In this document: positions 1-9,368 of the stretch, one piece after another
Numbering within the stretch: position 1 is the first letter of the stretch
Layout: the number at the start of each line of letters is the position of its first letter
NCBI RefSeq assembly: GCF_015864825.1
Contig: NZ_JADYWL010000008.1
Coordinates: forward strand, 1 to 64,000
Source: Psychrobacter sp. NZS113
GTDB lineage: Bacteria > Pseudomonadota > Gammaproteobacteria > Pseudomonadales > Moraxellaceae
Direction: 5' to 3'
Length of the DNA: 64,000 bases
Notes under the pieces: generated by a model
What the model saw: only the letters and a program-made list of their open reading frames with translations
Databases searched by the model: none
Told to the model about the DNA's origin: nothing
Translations under genes and position numbers: made by a program

Positions 1-57
1 ATTCGTGAAGGCGGCCGTACTGTAGGCGCTGGTGTTGTTGCTAACGTAAACGTTTAA
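1..57 (+). CDS. tuf: Elongation factor Tu, C-terminal end (partial)
   Basis: The window opens inside a frame that reads IREGGRTVGAGVVANVNV and stops with TAA. This is the C-terminal tail of EF-Tu; the E. coli protein ends with the very similar REGGRTVGAGVVAKVLG. EF-Tu delivers aminoacyl-tRNA to the ribosome. Only the last 18 codons are present. The order tuf, tRNA-Trp, secE, nusG is the usual gammaproteobacterial arrangement and supports the call. Confidence 0.93.
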   Translation: MREGGRTVGAGVVANVNV

Positions 58-86
58 TACTGATCCTAGTATTTAACTTGTTAGTC

Positions 87-121
87 AAAAGCCGTTCTCT
101 TTATTGAGAACGGCTTTTTTT
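87..121 (+). terminator. Rho-independent terminator after tuf
   Basis: A 12-bp stem (AAAGCCGTTCTC pairing with GAGAACGGCTTT) closes a short T-rich loop and is followed by a run of T. It lies 30 bases after the tuf stop and separates tuf from the tRNA-secE-nusG unit. Confidence 0.9.
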
Positions 122-388
122 ATGGGTGGTTATAACTAAAGAAAAGCTATGGGTTTAGCTATCTATAGTCATACTCATTATAGGAGTGAACTTCTAAATA
201 AAGACTATTAACTATAGAGTTAATTTATTTCTAATCTAGACTATTGTAATCTGTAGTATAGCTTGATATATTAACGCAGCTTCTTATCAGGTACTCACAT
301 TATCAGCCTAATTAAATGGTCAGTTGATGGAGTAGGTATGCTGAATAAGAGAAAACTAGGTAAAAATAACAATTTTACCGCTAAAGGC
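122..388. other. Non-coding spacer between tuf terminator and the tRNA-Trp promoter
   Basis: About 270 AT-rich bases with no convincing reading frame or RNA gene. It ends in the promoter described for tRNA-Trp. Confidence 0.6.
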
Positions 389-416
389 TTGCATTTTATG
401 CTCAATATTGTATAAT
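389..416 (+). promoter_or_regulatory. Sigma-70 type promoter for tRNA-Trp-secE-nusG
   Basis: TTGCAT at 389-394 and a perfect TATAAT at 411-416 are separated by 16 bases. Transcription would start about 10 bases before the tRNA. It follows the tuf terminator directly, so the tRNA and probably secE-nusG are transcribed from here. Confidence 0.75.
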
Positions 417-434
417 GCTGTCCTTTACACCCAT

Positions 435-510
435 AGGCGATTGGCTCAATTGGTAGAGCATCGGTCTCCAAAACCGAGGGTTGTAGGTTCGAGTCCTACA
501 TCGCCTGCCA
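435..510 (+). tRNA. trpT: tRNA-Trp (anticodon CCA)
   Basis: A 76-nt cloverleaf. The acceptor arm AGGCGAT pairs with ATCGCCT, then a discriminator G and an encoded CCA end. The anticodon stem TCGGT/ACCGA holds the loop CTCCAAA with anticodon CCA at 468-470. The T arm contains GGTTCGAGTCC. tRNA-Trp immediately upstream of secE is conserved in gammaproteobacteria. Confidence 0.97.
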
Positions 511-561
511 TCTTCTTATCACATCTTTGTTGTACCCCACCATCTCCGAAGCGAGTTCTTT

Positions 562-1047
562 ATGAGCAATAATCAAGATAACCTCGAGACTAAGTTATCT
601 GATGCCAAGGCGGTTGCTGGTGGAATGCTGTCTAAAGATAAGCATATCTCAGCGGTCAATACTTCTGCTGTTGAAGTTGCTAAGACTGGCTCAATCAAAG
701 ATTTGATCTTGTGGCTACTTGCTGCAGCAGTTTTAATTAGCGCGACTCTGGTCAACCAGTATTTACCTGGCTATTGGCAACCTGCCAATGATGTTTGGGT
801 ACGTATTAGTATCATTGTCGCTCTTATTGTATTTGCATTAGTATGCTTGGCATTAACGCATCAAGGCCGCGCTTTTAAAATATTATTAAAAGATGCCGCT
901 GTTGAGCTACGCCGAGTAACATGGCCAGGTAAAGACGAAACCTTTCAATACACATGGCAAGCTATTGTCGTGATTGGTATTGCTGGGCTTTTTGTTTGGC
1001 TGTTAGATAATTTTTTCAATTGGTTCGTTGGCATATTTATCGGTTAA
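562..1047 (+). CDS. secE: Preprotein translocase subunit SecE
   Basis: SecE is the small essential subunit that clamps the SecY channel of the inner-membrane Sec translocon. The 161-residue product has a hydrophilic N-terminus of about 45 residues, then three predicted membrane helices near residues 47-67, 78-98 and 132-158, as in the three-helix E. coli protein (127 aa). The conserved cytoplasmic segment VELRRVTWPGKDET sits before the last helix. It lies between tRNA-Trp and nusG, its standard place. The ATG at 562 has only a weak ribosome binding site, and the N-terminus is longer than in E. coli. The family call is secure; the exact start is less so. Confidence 0.95.
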   Translation: MSNNQDNLETKLSDAKAVAGGMLSKDKHISAVNTSAVEVAKTGSIKDLILWLLAAAVLISATLVNQYLPGYWQPANDVWVRISIIVALIVFALVCLALTHQGRAFKILLKDAAVELRRVTWPGKDETFQYTWQAIVVIGIAGLFVWLLDNFFNWFVGIFIG

Positions 1048-1141
1048 ATATTTGAAGTTGAGCATACTATCGTGTATGACGATTCGCTCTAACTTAAATA
1101 TTGTAACTCAAAATTTTACTTATAACGATTAGGAGCGTGAT

Positions 1142-1672
1142 ATGCGTTGGTATATTGTCCAAGCGTTTTCAGGATATGAAAAGCAAGTACAGCGTTCATT
1201 AACTGATCGTATCAATCGTAGTGACTTCGCTGAATCATTCGGTGACGTATTGGTTCCTACTGAAGAAGTCGTCGAAATGAAAGACGGCAAAAAGCGTAAA
1301 AGTGAGCGTAAATTCTTTCCAGGATATGTTTTGATCCAAATGGAAATGAATGACAATACTTGGCATATCGTTAAAGAGTGTCCACGTATTATGGGTTTCA
1401 TTGGCGGTACGCCTGAAACACCAGCGCCGATTACGCAAGTAGAAGCTGACCGTATTCTAAACCGTTTGAATCAGACTGAAACCGATCCCCGTCCTAAAAC
1501 GCTATTTGAGCCGGGCGAAGAGTTATTGGTTATCGACGGTCCGTTCACTGACTTTAAAGGTATGGTGGAAAAAGTCGATTACGAAAAGTCTAAACTACAT
1601 TTGACAGTAAACGTATTTAATCGACCGACTCAGGTTGAGCTTGAGTTTAGTAAAGTTGAAAAGCTAGACTAA
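1142..1672 (+). CDS. nusG: Transcription termination/antitermination factor NusG
   Basis: NusG binds RNA polymerase, suppresses pausing, and couples transcription to Rho or to the ribosome. The product is 176 aa against 181 in E. coli. The NGN domain begins [17 protein letters not shown] and covers about residues 1-115. It includes [10 protein letters not shown] and the VGG-like loop IMGFIGGT. The C-terminal KOW domain follows at about 123-176 ([19 protein letters not shown]). An AGGAG ribosome binding site lies eight bases before the ATG. It is 94 bases after secE, with which it is probably co-transcribed. Confidence 0.97.
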   Translation: MRWYIVQAFSGYEKQVQRSLTDRINRSDFAESFGDVLVPTEEVVEMKDGKKRKSERKFFPGYVLIQMEMNDNTWHIVKECPRIMGFIGGTPETPAPITQVEADRILNRLNQTETDPRPKTLFEPGEELLVIDGPFTDFKGMVEKVDYEKSKLHLTVNVFNRPTQVELEFSKVEKLD

Positions 1673-1763
1673 ACCCATAACAAATTCATCAACCGGGGAG
1701 CTATTAGTCAATAAGCTTACATAGCATATTGATTTAGCGTTATTACCCATTTAGGAGAGTATC

Positions 1764-2195
1764 ATGGCTAAGAAGATTGATGGTTACATCAAACTGCAAG
1801 TGCCTGCAGGCAAAGCAAATCCTTCACCACCGATTGGTCCAGCATTGGGTCAAAAAGGCGTGAACATCATGGCGTTCTGTAAAGAATTTAACGCTGCGAC
1901 CTCAAACCAAGAGCCGGGTCTACCGATTCCTACTGAGATCACTGTATATAGCGATAAGTCTTTTACCTTCATCATGAAGTCACCACCAGCTTCATACTTA
2001 CTACGTAAGGCTGCTGGTGTTGCTAAAGGTTCAGGTACACCTAACACTGCTAAAGTCGGTAAAGTTGACCGTGCACAGTTAGAAGAAATCGTTAAGACCA
2101 AAGATAAAGATCTAACTGCAGCTGACCTTGACGCTGCTGTTCGTACCATCGCTGGTACTGCACGTTCAATGGGTATTACCGTGGAGGGTGTGTAA
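1764..2195 (+). CDS. rplK: 50S ribosomal protein L11
   Basis: L11 binds 23S rRNA in the GTPase-associated centre and contacts the translation factors and RelA. The 143-aa product begins [20 protein letters not shown] and contains the [15 protein letters not shown] signature near residue 22. The C-terminal rRNA-binding domain ends [17 protein letters not shown]. Length matches the family (142 in E. coli). AGGAG lies just upstream of the ATG. The stop codon abuts the rplA start, so the two are translated as a coupled pair. Confidence 0.98.
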   Translation: MAKKIDGYIKLQVPAGKANPSPPIGPALGQKGVNIMAFCKEFNAATSNQEPGLPIPTEITVYSDKSFTFIMKSPPASYLLRKAAGVAKGSGTPNTAKVGKVDRAQLEEIVKTKDKDLTAADLDAAVRTIAGTARSMGITVEGV

Positions 2196-2897
2196 ATGAG
2201 CAAGCTAACCAAACGTCAAAAAGAAATTCAAAGCCGTGTTGATAACGAAAAGCAATACACTATGGAAGAAGCCGTTCAAATCTTAAATGATTTGCCTGCG
2301 CTAAAATTCAAAGAGTCTATTGATATCGCAGTAAACTTGGGCGTTGACCCACGTAAATCTGATCAAGTAGTTCGTGGCGCTACCAACCTACCTGCTGGTA
2401 CTGGTAAAACCAAACGCGTTGCTGTATTCGCTCAAGGCGCTGCTGCTGAAGCCGCTAAAGAAGCTGGTGCAGACATCGTTGGTTTTGAAGACCTAGCAGA
2501 ATCAATCAAAGCTGGTAACATGGACTTTGATATCGTTATTGCTGCTCCTGATGCAATGCGTGTTGTTGGTCAATTAGGTACTATCCTAGGTCCACGTGGT
2601 CTAATGCCTAACCCGAAAGTCGGTACAGTAACGCCAAACGTTGCTGAAGCTGTGAAAAATGCTAAAGCGGGTCAAGCACAGTATCGTGTAGACAAAGCAG
2701 GTATTATTCATACTACTATTGGTCAAGTTGGTTTTACTGCTGAGCAAGTTATTCAAAATGCTGAAGCATTAATCACAGATCTAAAACGTGCTAAGCCTGC
2801 TACTTCTAAAGGTACTTTCATTAAGAAAATTACCTTGTCTAGCACTATGGGTCCAGGTATCACTATTGATGCTGTTCCTTATCGCACTGCTAAATAA
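2196..2897 (+). CDS. rplA: 50S ribosomal protein L1
   Basis: L1 forms the mobile L1 stalk at the ribosomal E site. In E. coli it also represses its own operon by binding the leader mRNA. The 233-aa product (234 in E. coli) carries the L1 motif with [16 protein letters not shown] near residue 130. The ATG starts on the base after the rplK stop, which indicates translational coupling. A 432-base structured spacer follows before rplJ. Confidence 0.98.
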   Translation: MSKLTKRQKEIQSRVDNEKQYTMEEAVQILNDLPALKFKESIDIAVNLGVDPRKSDQVVRGATNLPAGTGKTKRVAVFAQGAAAEAAKEAGADIVGFEDLAESIKAGNMDFDIVIAAPDAMRVVGQLGTILGPRGLMPNPKVGTVTPNVAEAVKNAKAGQAQYRVDKAGIIHTTIGQVGFTAEQVIQNAEALITDLKRAKPATSKGTFIKKITLSSTMGPGITIDAVPYRTAK

Positions 2898-3329
2898 TTA
2901 AGTATTCACTCTTCAAATATTTTGAATAATGAGTACAAACAAATTCTAAAAAATTAGGTCAGCGTAGCATATGCTACGCTGTCTAAGACCGTAGGTAGAG
3001 AGTGGTTTAGCGTCATAGATAGCAATTTTCGAATGGTTAGATGTGATAACAAGCTGCTTTTTTTAATCGACTACAGATGAAAATCTCAGTTGTCCTACGC
3101 AGACGGTGATCCACCCAGTTGTTGATAAGAGCCGATAGTTCAATCTATCACTTGATGTCATTCTGATAACGGTGCCGTAATCAGTCGTTACTAATAAAAT
3201 CTATTGCTATAGAGTTTAGAAGTAACGTGTCGTATCAAGTCAGTCTAATTTAGTCGTTTAATAACTGAAAATTTCGGTTTTTAAGAATTAAAATACTGAG
3301 CAGATTGATAAGATTAAAGGAGTCAACTT
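2898..3329 (+). promoter_or_regulatory. Long rplJ leader region (probable L10-type leader and promoter)
   Basis: These 432 bases without a gene separate rplA from rplJ. At 2961-2980 there is a perfect 20-bp palindrome (AGCGTAGCAT/ATGCTACGCT) that extends with TTAG/CTAA outside it. In gammaproteobacteria this spacer normally holds the promoter and the L10-L12 binding leader that autoregulates rplJL. I could not align a specific L10-leader fold by eye, so the assignment rests on position and on visible structure. Confidence 0.5.
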
Positions 3330-3857
3330 ATGGCATTAACGCTAGAGCAAAAACAACAAGTTGTGGCTGAAGTGTCTGAAGTTGCTGCTAATGCTTACTC
3401 AGCAGTAGCTGCCGAATATCATGGTATTGGTGTTGCAAAGCTTACTAAGCTACGCGAACAAGCCCGTGAAAAAGGCGTTGTTTTGAAAGTGGTAAAAAAT
3501 ACACTAGCAAGACGCGCTTTTGAAGGCACTAAGTTTGAGAGCATGTCAGACCGTATGACTGGTCCACTACTTTTGGCTTTCTCTATGGAAGACTTGGGTT
3601 CTGCTGCTAGAGTCGTTTTCGACTTCAGCAAAGAAAACAAAGCTTTAGAGACCAAATTGGTATCAGTTGGTGGTGTTGTTTATGGTCCAGAAGAGCTAGA
3701 GCGCGTATCGAAGCTACCAACTCGCGACGAAGCACTCTCTATCTTGATGGCTACTATGAATGCACCAGTGACCAAGCTTGTCCAGACTATGAACGCAGTT
3801 CCTGGCAAGTTCGTTCGCACTGTCGCAGCAATCAAAGACGCAAAAGAAGCTGCTTAA
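3330..3857 (+). CDS. rplJ: 50S ribosomal protein L10
   Basis: L10 anchors the L7/L12 dimers on the ribosomal stalk. The 175-aa product begins MALTLEQKQQVVAEVSEVA and has the conserved LREQAREKGVVLKVVKNTLARRAFEGT region near residue 40. A C-terminal helix ends RTVAAIKDAKEAA and would bind L12. Length is close to the family norm (165 in E. coli). AAAGGAG lies just before the ATG. rplL follows after 126 bases. Confidence 0.97.
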   Translation: MALTLEQKQQVVAEVSEVAANAYSAVAAEYHGIGVAKLTKLREQAREKGVVLKVVKNTLARRAFEGTKFESMSDRMTGPLLLAFSMEDLGSAARVVFDFSKENKALETKLVSVGGVVYGPEELERVSKLPTRDEALSILMATMNAPVTKLVQTMNAVPGKFVRTVAAIKDAKEAA

Positions 3858-3888
3858 TTGCTTGTTTTAACGTAACTTTGACATCGTT

Positions 3889-3934
3889 GATTGCACTATA
3901 TTGCCAACACTATTTGAAAATTTGGCAAGCAATC
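3889..3934 (+). other. Bipartite hairpin in the rplJ-rplL spacer
   Basis: GATTGC (3889-3894) pairs with GCAATC (3929-3934), and inside it TTGCCAA (3901-3907) pairs with TTGGCAA (3922-3928). A six-base bulge lies on the left side and the apical loop is 14 bases. There is no T run, so it is not a terminator. Confidence 0.55.
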
Positions 3935-3983
3935 CAAGCGATATTAAAATCAATTAATTTTTATCAGATAACGGAGAGTTCTC

Positions 3984-4355
3984 ATGGCACTATCTAAAGA
4001 TGATGTGTTAAACGCAATCGCTGAAATGTCAGTAATGGATATCGTTGAATTAATCAGCGCTATGGAAGAAAAATTCGGCGTAACAGCTGCTGTTGCTGCT
4101 GCACCTGCTGCTGCTGGCCCTGCTGCTGCTGCTGCTGAAGAAAAAGACGAGTTTGACGTAGTTCTTGCCAGCTTTGGCGAGAAGAAAGTTGGCGTAATTA
4201 AAGCCGTACGTGAAGCTACTGGTCTTGGCCTGAAAGAAGCGAAAGATTTGGTTGAAAGCGCTCCAGCTCCAATCAAAGAAGGCGTTAACAAAGCTGAAGC
4301 TGAAGAGTTGAAAAAGAAACTTGAAGAAGCTGGCGCAACTGTTGAACTAAAATAA
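3984..4355 (+). CDS. rplL: 50S ribosomal protein L7/L12
   Basis: L7/L12 forms the flexible ribosomal stalk that recruits translational GTPases. The 123-aa product has the N-terminal dimerisation part ([33 protein letters not shown]). An Ala/Pro hinge follows at about residues 35-53. The globular C-terminal domain contains [31 protein letters not shown] lies upstream of the ATG. It is the last gene before a strong terminator-like hairpin that probably lowers read-through into rpoBC. Confidence 0.98.
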
Positions 4356-4368
4356 GTTTAACAGCTGT

Positions 4369-4413
4369 ACGAAAAAAAGCTGGTAATGCCTTGCATTGCC
4401 AGCTTTTTTTTAC
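4369..4413 (+). terminator. Terminator/attenuator between rplL and rpoB
   Basis: A long stem (AAAGCTGGTAATG against CATTGCCAGCTTT, one G-U pair) with a five-base loop is followed by eight T. It starts 14 bases after rplL. In E. coli a partial terminator in this spacer reduces rpoBC transcription relative to rplJL, and this is the likely equivalent. Confidence 0.85.
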
Positions 4414-5061
4414 TATAATTCGTAGCTTGACCTTTTGTGTCTGCCAACATACGTATGCAACAACACGGTGGATACCCATCAAAAGGACAGACGATATACA
4501 TGCAAGCACACATGCCAGTTATTAAAATCAGTTAATATGAGCTAAACGTCCGTAGATGTTTGGCATTTTTTTGTGTCTGCATGCTTTCCTATTAACACTA
4601 TAGTTTATACTGATTCTGAAAGTTATAGTTACCCCGATTATTGTTATTTCTGAAAAGCTATTGATCTTAGGTTATCCATATAGAATGATTTTACTGTCAG
4701 TATGTAGGCTCGTAGACGGTATATATCAGCGACGATAACAGTTTTGATGATGAATTTTAAACCGCAGTACAAGATATTGTAAGTGTATTTGTAAATTGAG
4801 CCATAAGGGCAATGTATTGTAGATTATATGATATTGAAATTGTCAGTTTGAGTAGGCATATAGACTGACCTAGACACCAATTCCAAGATTGAATGAAGTG
4901 TGCTAAATAAGCATTGATTAGTAAAGTAGTAATTAACCAAAAGACATGAACTGAACACGAACACCCGTTTTATATTATCGTTTACGTCGTCAAGATACAT
5001 AATATCTATGCATCCTGGCCTCGATTTTAATTTGTTTCCACGTTTACTGTAAGGACTCTCG
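4414..5061 (+). promoter_or_regulatory. Long non-coding spacer upstream of rpoB
   Basis: About 650 bases without a credible gene lie between the rplL hairpin and rpoB. This is about twice the length of the E. coli spacer. A 10-bp palindrome CATACGTATG occurs at 4448-4457. A separate rpoB promoter is plausible at this length, but no -35/-10 pair stands out. Confidence 0.4.
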
Positions 5062-8000
5062 ATGGCATATTCTTATACTGAAAAAAAGCGTATTCGCAAA
5101 AGTTTTGCTGAATTGCCCACTGTGATGGACATTCCCTACTTATTGTCTATTCAAGTAGATTCTTATGAGCAATTTTTGCAAGAGCACAAAAAGCCGAAAG
5201 CTCGTGAGAATACTGGTTTGCAAGCTGCGTATTCCTCTATTTTCCCAATTGAGAGTCACTCTGGTAACGCAGAGCTACAATTTGTTGAGTACTATTTAGG
5301 CACGCCTGAATTTGATGAGCGTGAGTGTATCTTACGCGGTTCAACATTTGCTGCGCCGATGCGTGTCAAAATCCGTTTGATCATCAAAGATAAAGACAGC
5401 AAAGATAAAGACAGCAAAGCTGCTATCAAAGATATCCGTGAGCAAAGCGTCTATATGGGCGAAATGCCATTAATGACTGCCAACGGTACCTTTATTATCA
5501 ATGGTACAGAGCGTGTTATCGTATCACAGCTACATCGCTCACCTGGCGTGTTCTTTGACCATGACAAAGGTAAGTCGCATTCAAGTGGTAAAGTGCTTTA
5601 TAACGCACGTATCATTCCTTACCGTGGTTCATGGTTAGATTTTGAATTTGATGCAAAAGATTTAGTATTTGCTCGTATTGACCGTCGTCGTAAGCTACTT
5701 GCTTCAATCATTCTACGTGCACTAGGTCTGACCACTTCTGAAATCTTAGATCTTTTCTTTGATAAAGTAGCTGTTTATAAAGGCGAAGAGACGTTTGAGA
5801 TTGATCTGGTTGCTGATCGCTTGCGCGGTGAGATGGCTCAGTTTGATATCGTGTCGCCTGAAGGTGACGTCATCGTAGAGCAGGGCAAACGTATCAATGC
5901 ACGTCGTATCCGTCAGCTAGAAGAAGCTGGTATGACGAAAATTGCTGTGCCTGATGAATATTTATATGAGCGTATCTTAGCTGAAGATATCGTGGTTAAT
6001 GATGAAGTTATCGCTCGTGCTAACACCTTAATTGACCATGAATTATTGGTTAAATTGAGTGCGTTTGAAGCCAGTGAATCTATCAAAGAATTCAGCATTC
6101 TATTCACCAATGATATCGATCAGGGTAGTTATATTGCTGACACGCTACGTGCTGATAGCACATCGAGCCGTGAAGAAGCATTGATCGAAATCTATAAAGT
6201 AATGCGTCCAGGTGAACCACCAACGGTCGAAACTGCTGAAAAACTGTTCGAAAGCATGTTCTTCAATGCAGATCGTTATGACTTGTCAAACGTTGGTCGT
6301 ATGAAGTTCAATCGCCGTCTAGGGTTGGAATTTGATAATACAGATGATCCAGATATTCAGCGCGAACGTAGTGTCCTGACCAATGCTGACATCGTGAATG
6401 TATTGAAAGAGCTGATTGAGATTCGTAACGGCCGCGGTGAAGTCGATGACATCGATCACTTGGGTAACCGTCGTATTCGTTCAGTGGGCGAGATGGCAGA
6501 AAACCAGTTCCGTGTTGGTCTAGTACGTGTAGAGCGTGCAGTTAAAGAGCGTTTGAGCTCAGCGGAATCTGATAACTTGTCACCACAAGATTTGATTAAC
6601 TCTAAGCCGGTTGCGGCTGCGGTTAAAGAGTTCTTTGGTTCAAGCCAGTTGTCACAGTTTATGGATCAGAACAACCCGTTGTCTGAAGTTACCCATAAAC
6701 GCCGTGTATCAGCACTAGGACCCGGTGGTCTGACTCGTGAACGTGCAGGCTTTGAAGTACGTGACGTACATGATACCCATTATGGCCGTGTATGCCCGAT
6801 TGAGACTCCTGAAGGTCCAAACATTGGTCTTATCAACTCATTGGCAACTTTTGCTAAAACCAACAGCTTTGGCTTCTTAGAAACGCCATATCGCCGTGTG
6901 GTTGACGGTAAAGTAACGGATATCATTGAATATCTATCAGCTATTGAAGAAGTAGGTACTGTCATTGCACAGGCTGACTCACCATTGACTGAAGATGGTG
7001 CACTAAGTGACGAGATGGTCAGTGTCCGTAGCTATGGTGAATTCGTCCGCATGCCGCCAGAAAAAGTGACGCATATGGATGTGTCGCCAAGTCAGGTAGT
7101 ATCGGTCGCAGCAGGTTTGATTCCGTTCCTAGAGCATGATGATGCTAACCGTGCCTTAATGGGATCGAACATGCAGCGTCAGGCTGTTCCTACGCTACGT
7201 GCTGATAAGCCGTTAGTAGGTACTGGCATGGAGCGCTATGTTGCTCGTGATTCTGGTGTTTGTGTGATCGCTAAGCGTGGCGGTGTGATTGAAGATGTTG
7301 ATGCATCACGTATCGTTGTTCGTGTAAACGAAGACGAGATGACTGCTGGTGAAGCGGGTATCGATATTTATAACTTAGTTAAATACACGCGCTCTAACCA
7401 AAACACTTGTATCAACCAACGTATCATCGTTAACCAAGGCGATGAGATTGCTTTGGGTGATATCTTGGCAGATGGTCCATCAACGGATCTTGGTGAGCTA
7501 GCACTAGGTCAGAACATTCGCATCGCATTTATGCCGTGGAATGGTTACAACTTCGAAGATTCAATCTTGCTATCTGAGAAAGTGGTTAAAGAAGATCGTT
7601 TCACCACTATCCATATTCAAGAATTGACTTGTGTGGCGCGTGATACCAAGTTGGGTACAGAAGAGATTACTGCTGATATTCCAAACGTTGGCGAAGCAGC
7701 ACTATCAAGTCTTGACGAAGCAGGTATCGTCTATATCGGTGCTGAAGTTGACGCTGGTGATATCCTAGTTGGTAAAGTGACGCCAAAAGGTGAAACGCAA
7801 CTAACGCCAGAAGAGAAATTGCTCCGGGCTATCTTTGGTGAAAAAGCAGCTGATGTAAAAGACACGTCTTTACGTGTTCCTACATCAAGCAAAGGTACGG
7901 TTATCGACGTACAAGTCTTTACTCGTGATGGTGTCGAAAAAGATGCACGTGCAAAAGCGATTGAAAAATCACAGCTTGATAGCTATCGCAAAGATTTAAA

Positions 8001-9180
8001 AGAAGAGCTACGTATCTTTGAAGAAGCAGCACGTGGTCGTATTGGTAATCTATTAGATGGCCAAAAAGTCAGTGGTGGTTCTGGTCTAAAAGCCGGTACG
8101 GTTATGGCCTTGGCTGATATGAAAGATATGAGCCTTGAGACCTTGCTTGATATTCAGCCAGTTGAAGAAGAAATCTCTGAGCGTCTAACGCAAATCGCTG
8201 AGTACTTAGTTGATAAGCAAAAAGACATCGATGTTAAGTTTGCTGAGAAAAAACGCAAATTGACCGCTGGTGATGATTTACAACATGGTGTCCAAAAAAT
8301 CGTTAAAGTTTATCTAGCGGTTAAGCGTCGTATTCAGCCTGGTGATAAAATGGCTGGTCGTCATGGTAACAAAGGTGTCGTATCACGCATCATGCCAGTC
8401 GAAGATATGCCTTATGATGAACATGGTAATACCGTTGACATCGTATTGAACCCGCTTGGTGTACCATCTCGTATGAACATCGGTCAGGTTCTAGAGACGC
8501 ATTTGGGTATGGCAGCCAAAGGTTTGGGAGAGAAAATCGATGGTATGCTCAAATCGCAAGCAGCGATCAAAGAGCTACGTGGTTTCTTGGACAAAATCTA
8601 TAACCAAGTAGGCGGCGAGCAAGTTGATCTTGATAGCTTGAGTGATGATGACATCATGGCATTATCAGACAACTTACGCGGCGGTGTACCAATGGGTACT
8701 GCAGTGTTTGATGGTGCAAGAGAGAGTCAAGTCAAAGACTTGCTAGAGCTTGCTGGTATGGACCGTGATGGTCAGCAGACATTGTATGATGGCCGTACTG
8801 GTCAGAAGTTTGACCGTAAAGTGACCGTTGGTTATATGTACATGCTCAAACTTAACCATTTGGTTGATGACAAAATGCATGCACGTTCAACTGGTTCTTA
8901 CTCACTAGTCACGCAGCAGCCATTGGGCGGTAAAGCTCAGTTTGGTGGTCAGCGCTTCGGTGAGATGGAAGTCTGGGCACTAGAAGCGTATGGCGCGACT
9001 TACACGTTGCAGGAAATGCTGACTGTTAAGTCGGATGACGTTGAAGGCCGTACGCGTATGTATAAAAACATCGTTGATGGTGAGCAGTATATGGATCCAG
9101 GTATGCCTGAATCGTTTAACGTACTGACCAAAGAAATCAAATCATTGGGTATTAATATTGAGTTAAAGCAAACCCATTAA
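5062..9180 (+). CDS. rpoB: RNA polymerase beta subunit
   Basis: RpoB forms one pincer of RNA polymerase and part of the active site. The product is 1372 aa (1342 in E. coli) and is colinear from [19 protein letters not shown] to the C-terminal [14 protein letters not shown]. The rifampicin-binding region is wild type by eye: [21 protein letters not shown] then [14 protein letters not shown]. The active-site contact [12 protein letters not shown] is present near residue 1093. A perfect 15-bp in-frame tandem duplication at 5386-5415 encodes a doubled KDKDS motif in the N-terminal lobe. AAGGA precedes the ATG. Confidence 0.99.
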   Translation: MAYSYTEKKRIRKSFAELPTVMDIPYLLSIQVDSYEQFLQEHKKPKARENTGLQAAYSSIFPIESHSGNAELQFVEYYLGTPEFDERECILRGSTFAAPMRVKIRLIIKDKDSKDKDSKAAIKDIREQSVYMGEMPLMTANGTFIINGTERVIVSQLHRSPGVFFDHDKGKSHSSGKVLYNARIIPYRGSWLDFEFDAKDLVFARIDRRRKLLASIILRALGLTTSEILDLFFDKVAVYKGEETFEIDLVADRLRGEMAQFDIVSPEGDVIVEQGKRINARRIRQLEEAGMTKIAVPDEYLYERILAEDIVVNDEVIARANTLIDHELLVKLSAFEASESIKEFSILFTNDIDQGSYIADTLRADSTSSREEALIEIYKVMRPGEPPTVETAEKLFESMFFNADRYDLSNVGRMKFNRRLGLEFDNTDDPDIQRERSVLTNADIVNVLKELIEIRNGRGEVDDIDHLGNRRIRSVGEMAENQFRVGLVRVERAVKERLSSAESDNLSPQDLINSKPVAAAVKEFFGSSQLSQFMDQNNPLSEVTHKRRVSALGPGGLTRERAGFEVRDVHDTHYGRVCPIETPEGPNIGLINSLATFAKTNSFGFLETPYRRVVDGKVTDIIEYLSAIEEVGTVIAQADSPLTEDGALSDEMVSVRSYGEFVRMPPEKVTHMDVSPSQVVSVAAGLIPFLEHDDANRALMGSNMQRQAVPTLRADKPLVGTGMERYVARDSGVCVIAKRGGVIEDVDASRIVVRVNEDEMTAGEAGIDIYNLVKYTRSNQNTCINQRIIVNQGDEIALGDILADGPSTDLGELALGQNIRIAFMPWNGYNFEDSILLSEKVVKEDRFTTIHIQELTCVARDTKLGTEEITADIPNVGEAALSSLDEAGIVYIGAEVDAGDILVGKVTPKGETQLTPEEKLLRAIFGEKAADVKDTSLRVPTSSKGTVIDVQVFTRDGVEKDARAKAIEKSQLDSYRKDLKEELRIFEEAARGRIGNLLDGQKVSGGSGLKAGTVMALADMKDMSLETLLDIQPVEEEISERLTQIAEYLVDKQKDIDVKFAEKKRKLTAGDDLQHGVQKIVKVYLAVKRRIQPGDKMAGRHGNKGVVSRIMPVEDMPYDEHGNTVDIVLNPLGVPSRMNIGQVLETHLGMAAKGLGEKIDGMLKSQAAIKELRGFLDKIYNQVGGEQVDLDSLSDDDIMALSDNLRGGVPMGTAVFDGARESQVKDLLELAGMDRDGQQTLYDGRTGQKFDRKVTVGYMYMLKLNHLVDDKMHARSTGSYSLVTQQPLGGKAQFGGQRFGEMEVWALEAYGATYTLQEMLTVKSDDVEGRTRMYKNIVDGEQYMDPGMPESFNVLTKEIKSLGINIELKQTH

Positions 9181-9242
9181 GCACGGCTGGCTGAGGCTAC
9201 CTTTAACATAGCTTCAGTTAATTATTATCCTTAGTGGTCAAT

Positions 9243-9276
9243 CTAAAAGCAGTACGCGCATAGCTGCTGCTTTTAG
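9243..9276 (+). other. Hairpin in the rpoB-rpoC spacer
   Basis: CTAAAAGCAG (9243-9252) is perfectly complementary to CTGCTTTTAG (9267-9276), with a 14-base loop and no following T run. It could be a processing or stability element in the 188-base spacer. Confidence 0.5.
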
Positions 9277-9368
9277 TGATTTGTCTCAACCCTATTCATT
9301 GCCTTCATTCATCTTATTTGCGTCAAAAATGCGCTATCAGATGATTATAAAGATAACGGAGAAGCAAC

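Noticed and set aside
3950-4291. 113-codon Ala/Ser-rich frame opposite rplL, and similar long frames opposite rpoB, rpoC, gltB and the YgfB-family gene
   Set aside because: These mirror the codon bias of the real genes on the other strand and have no independent start signals.
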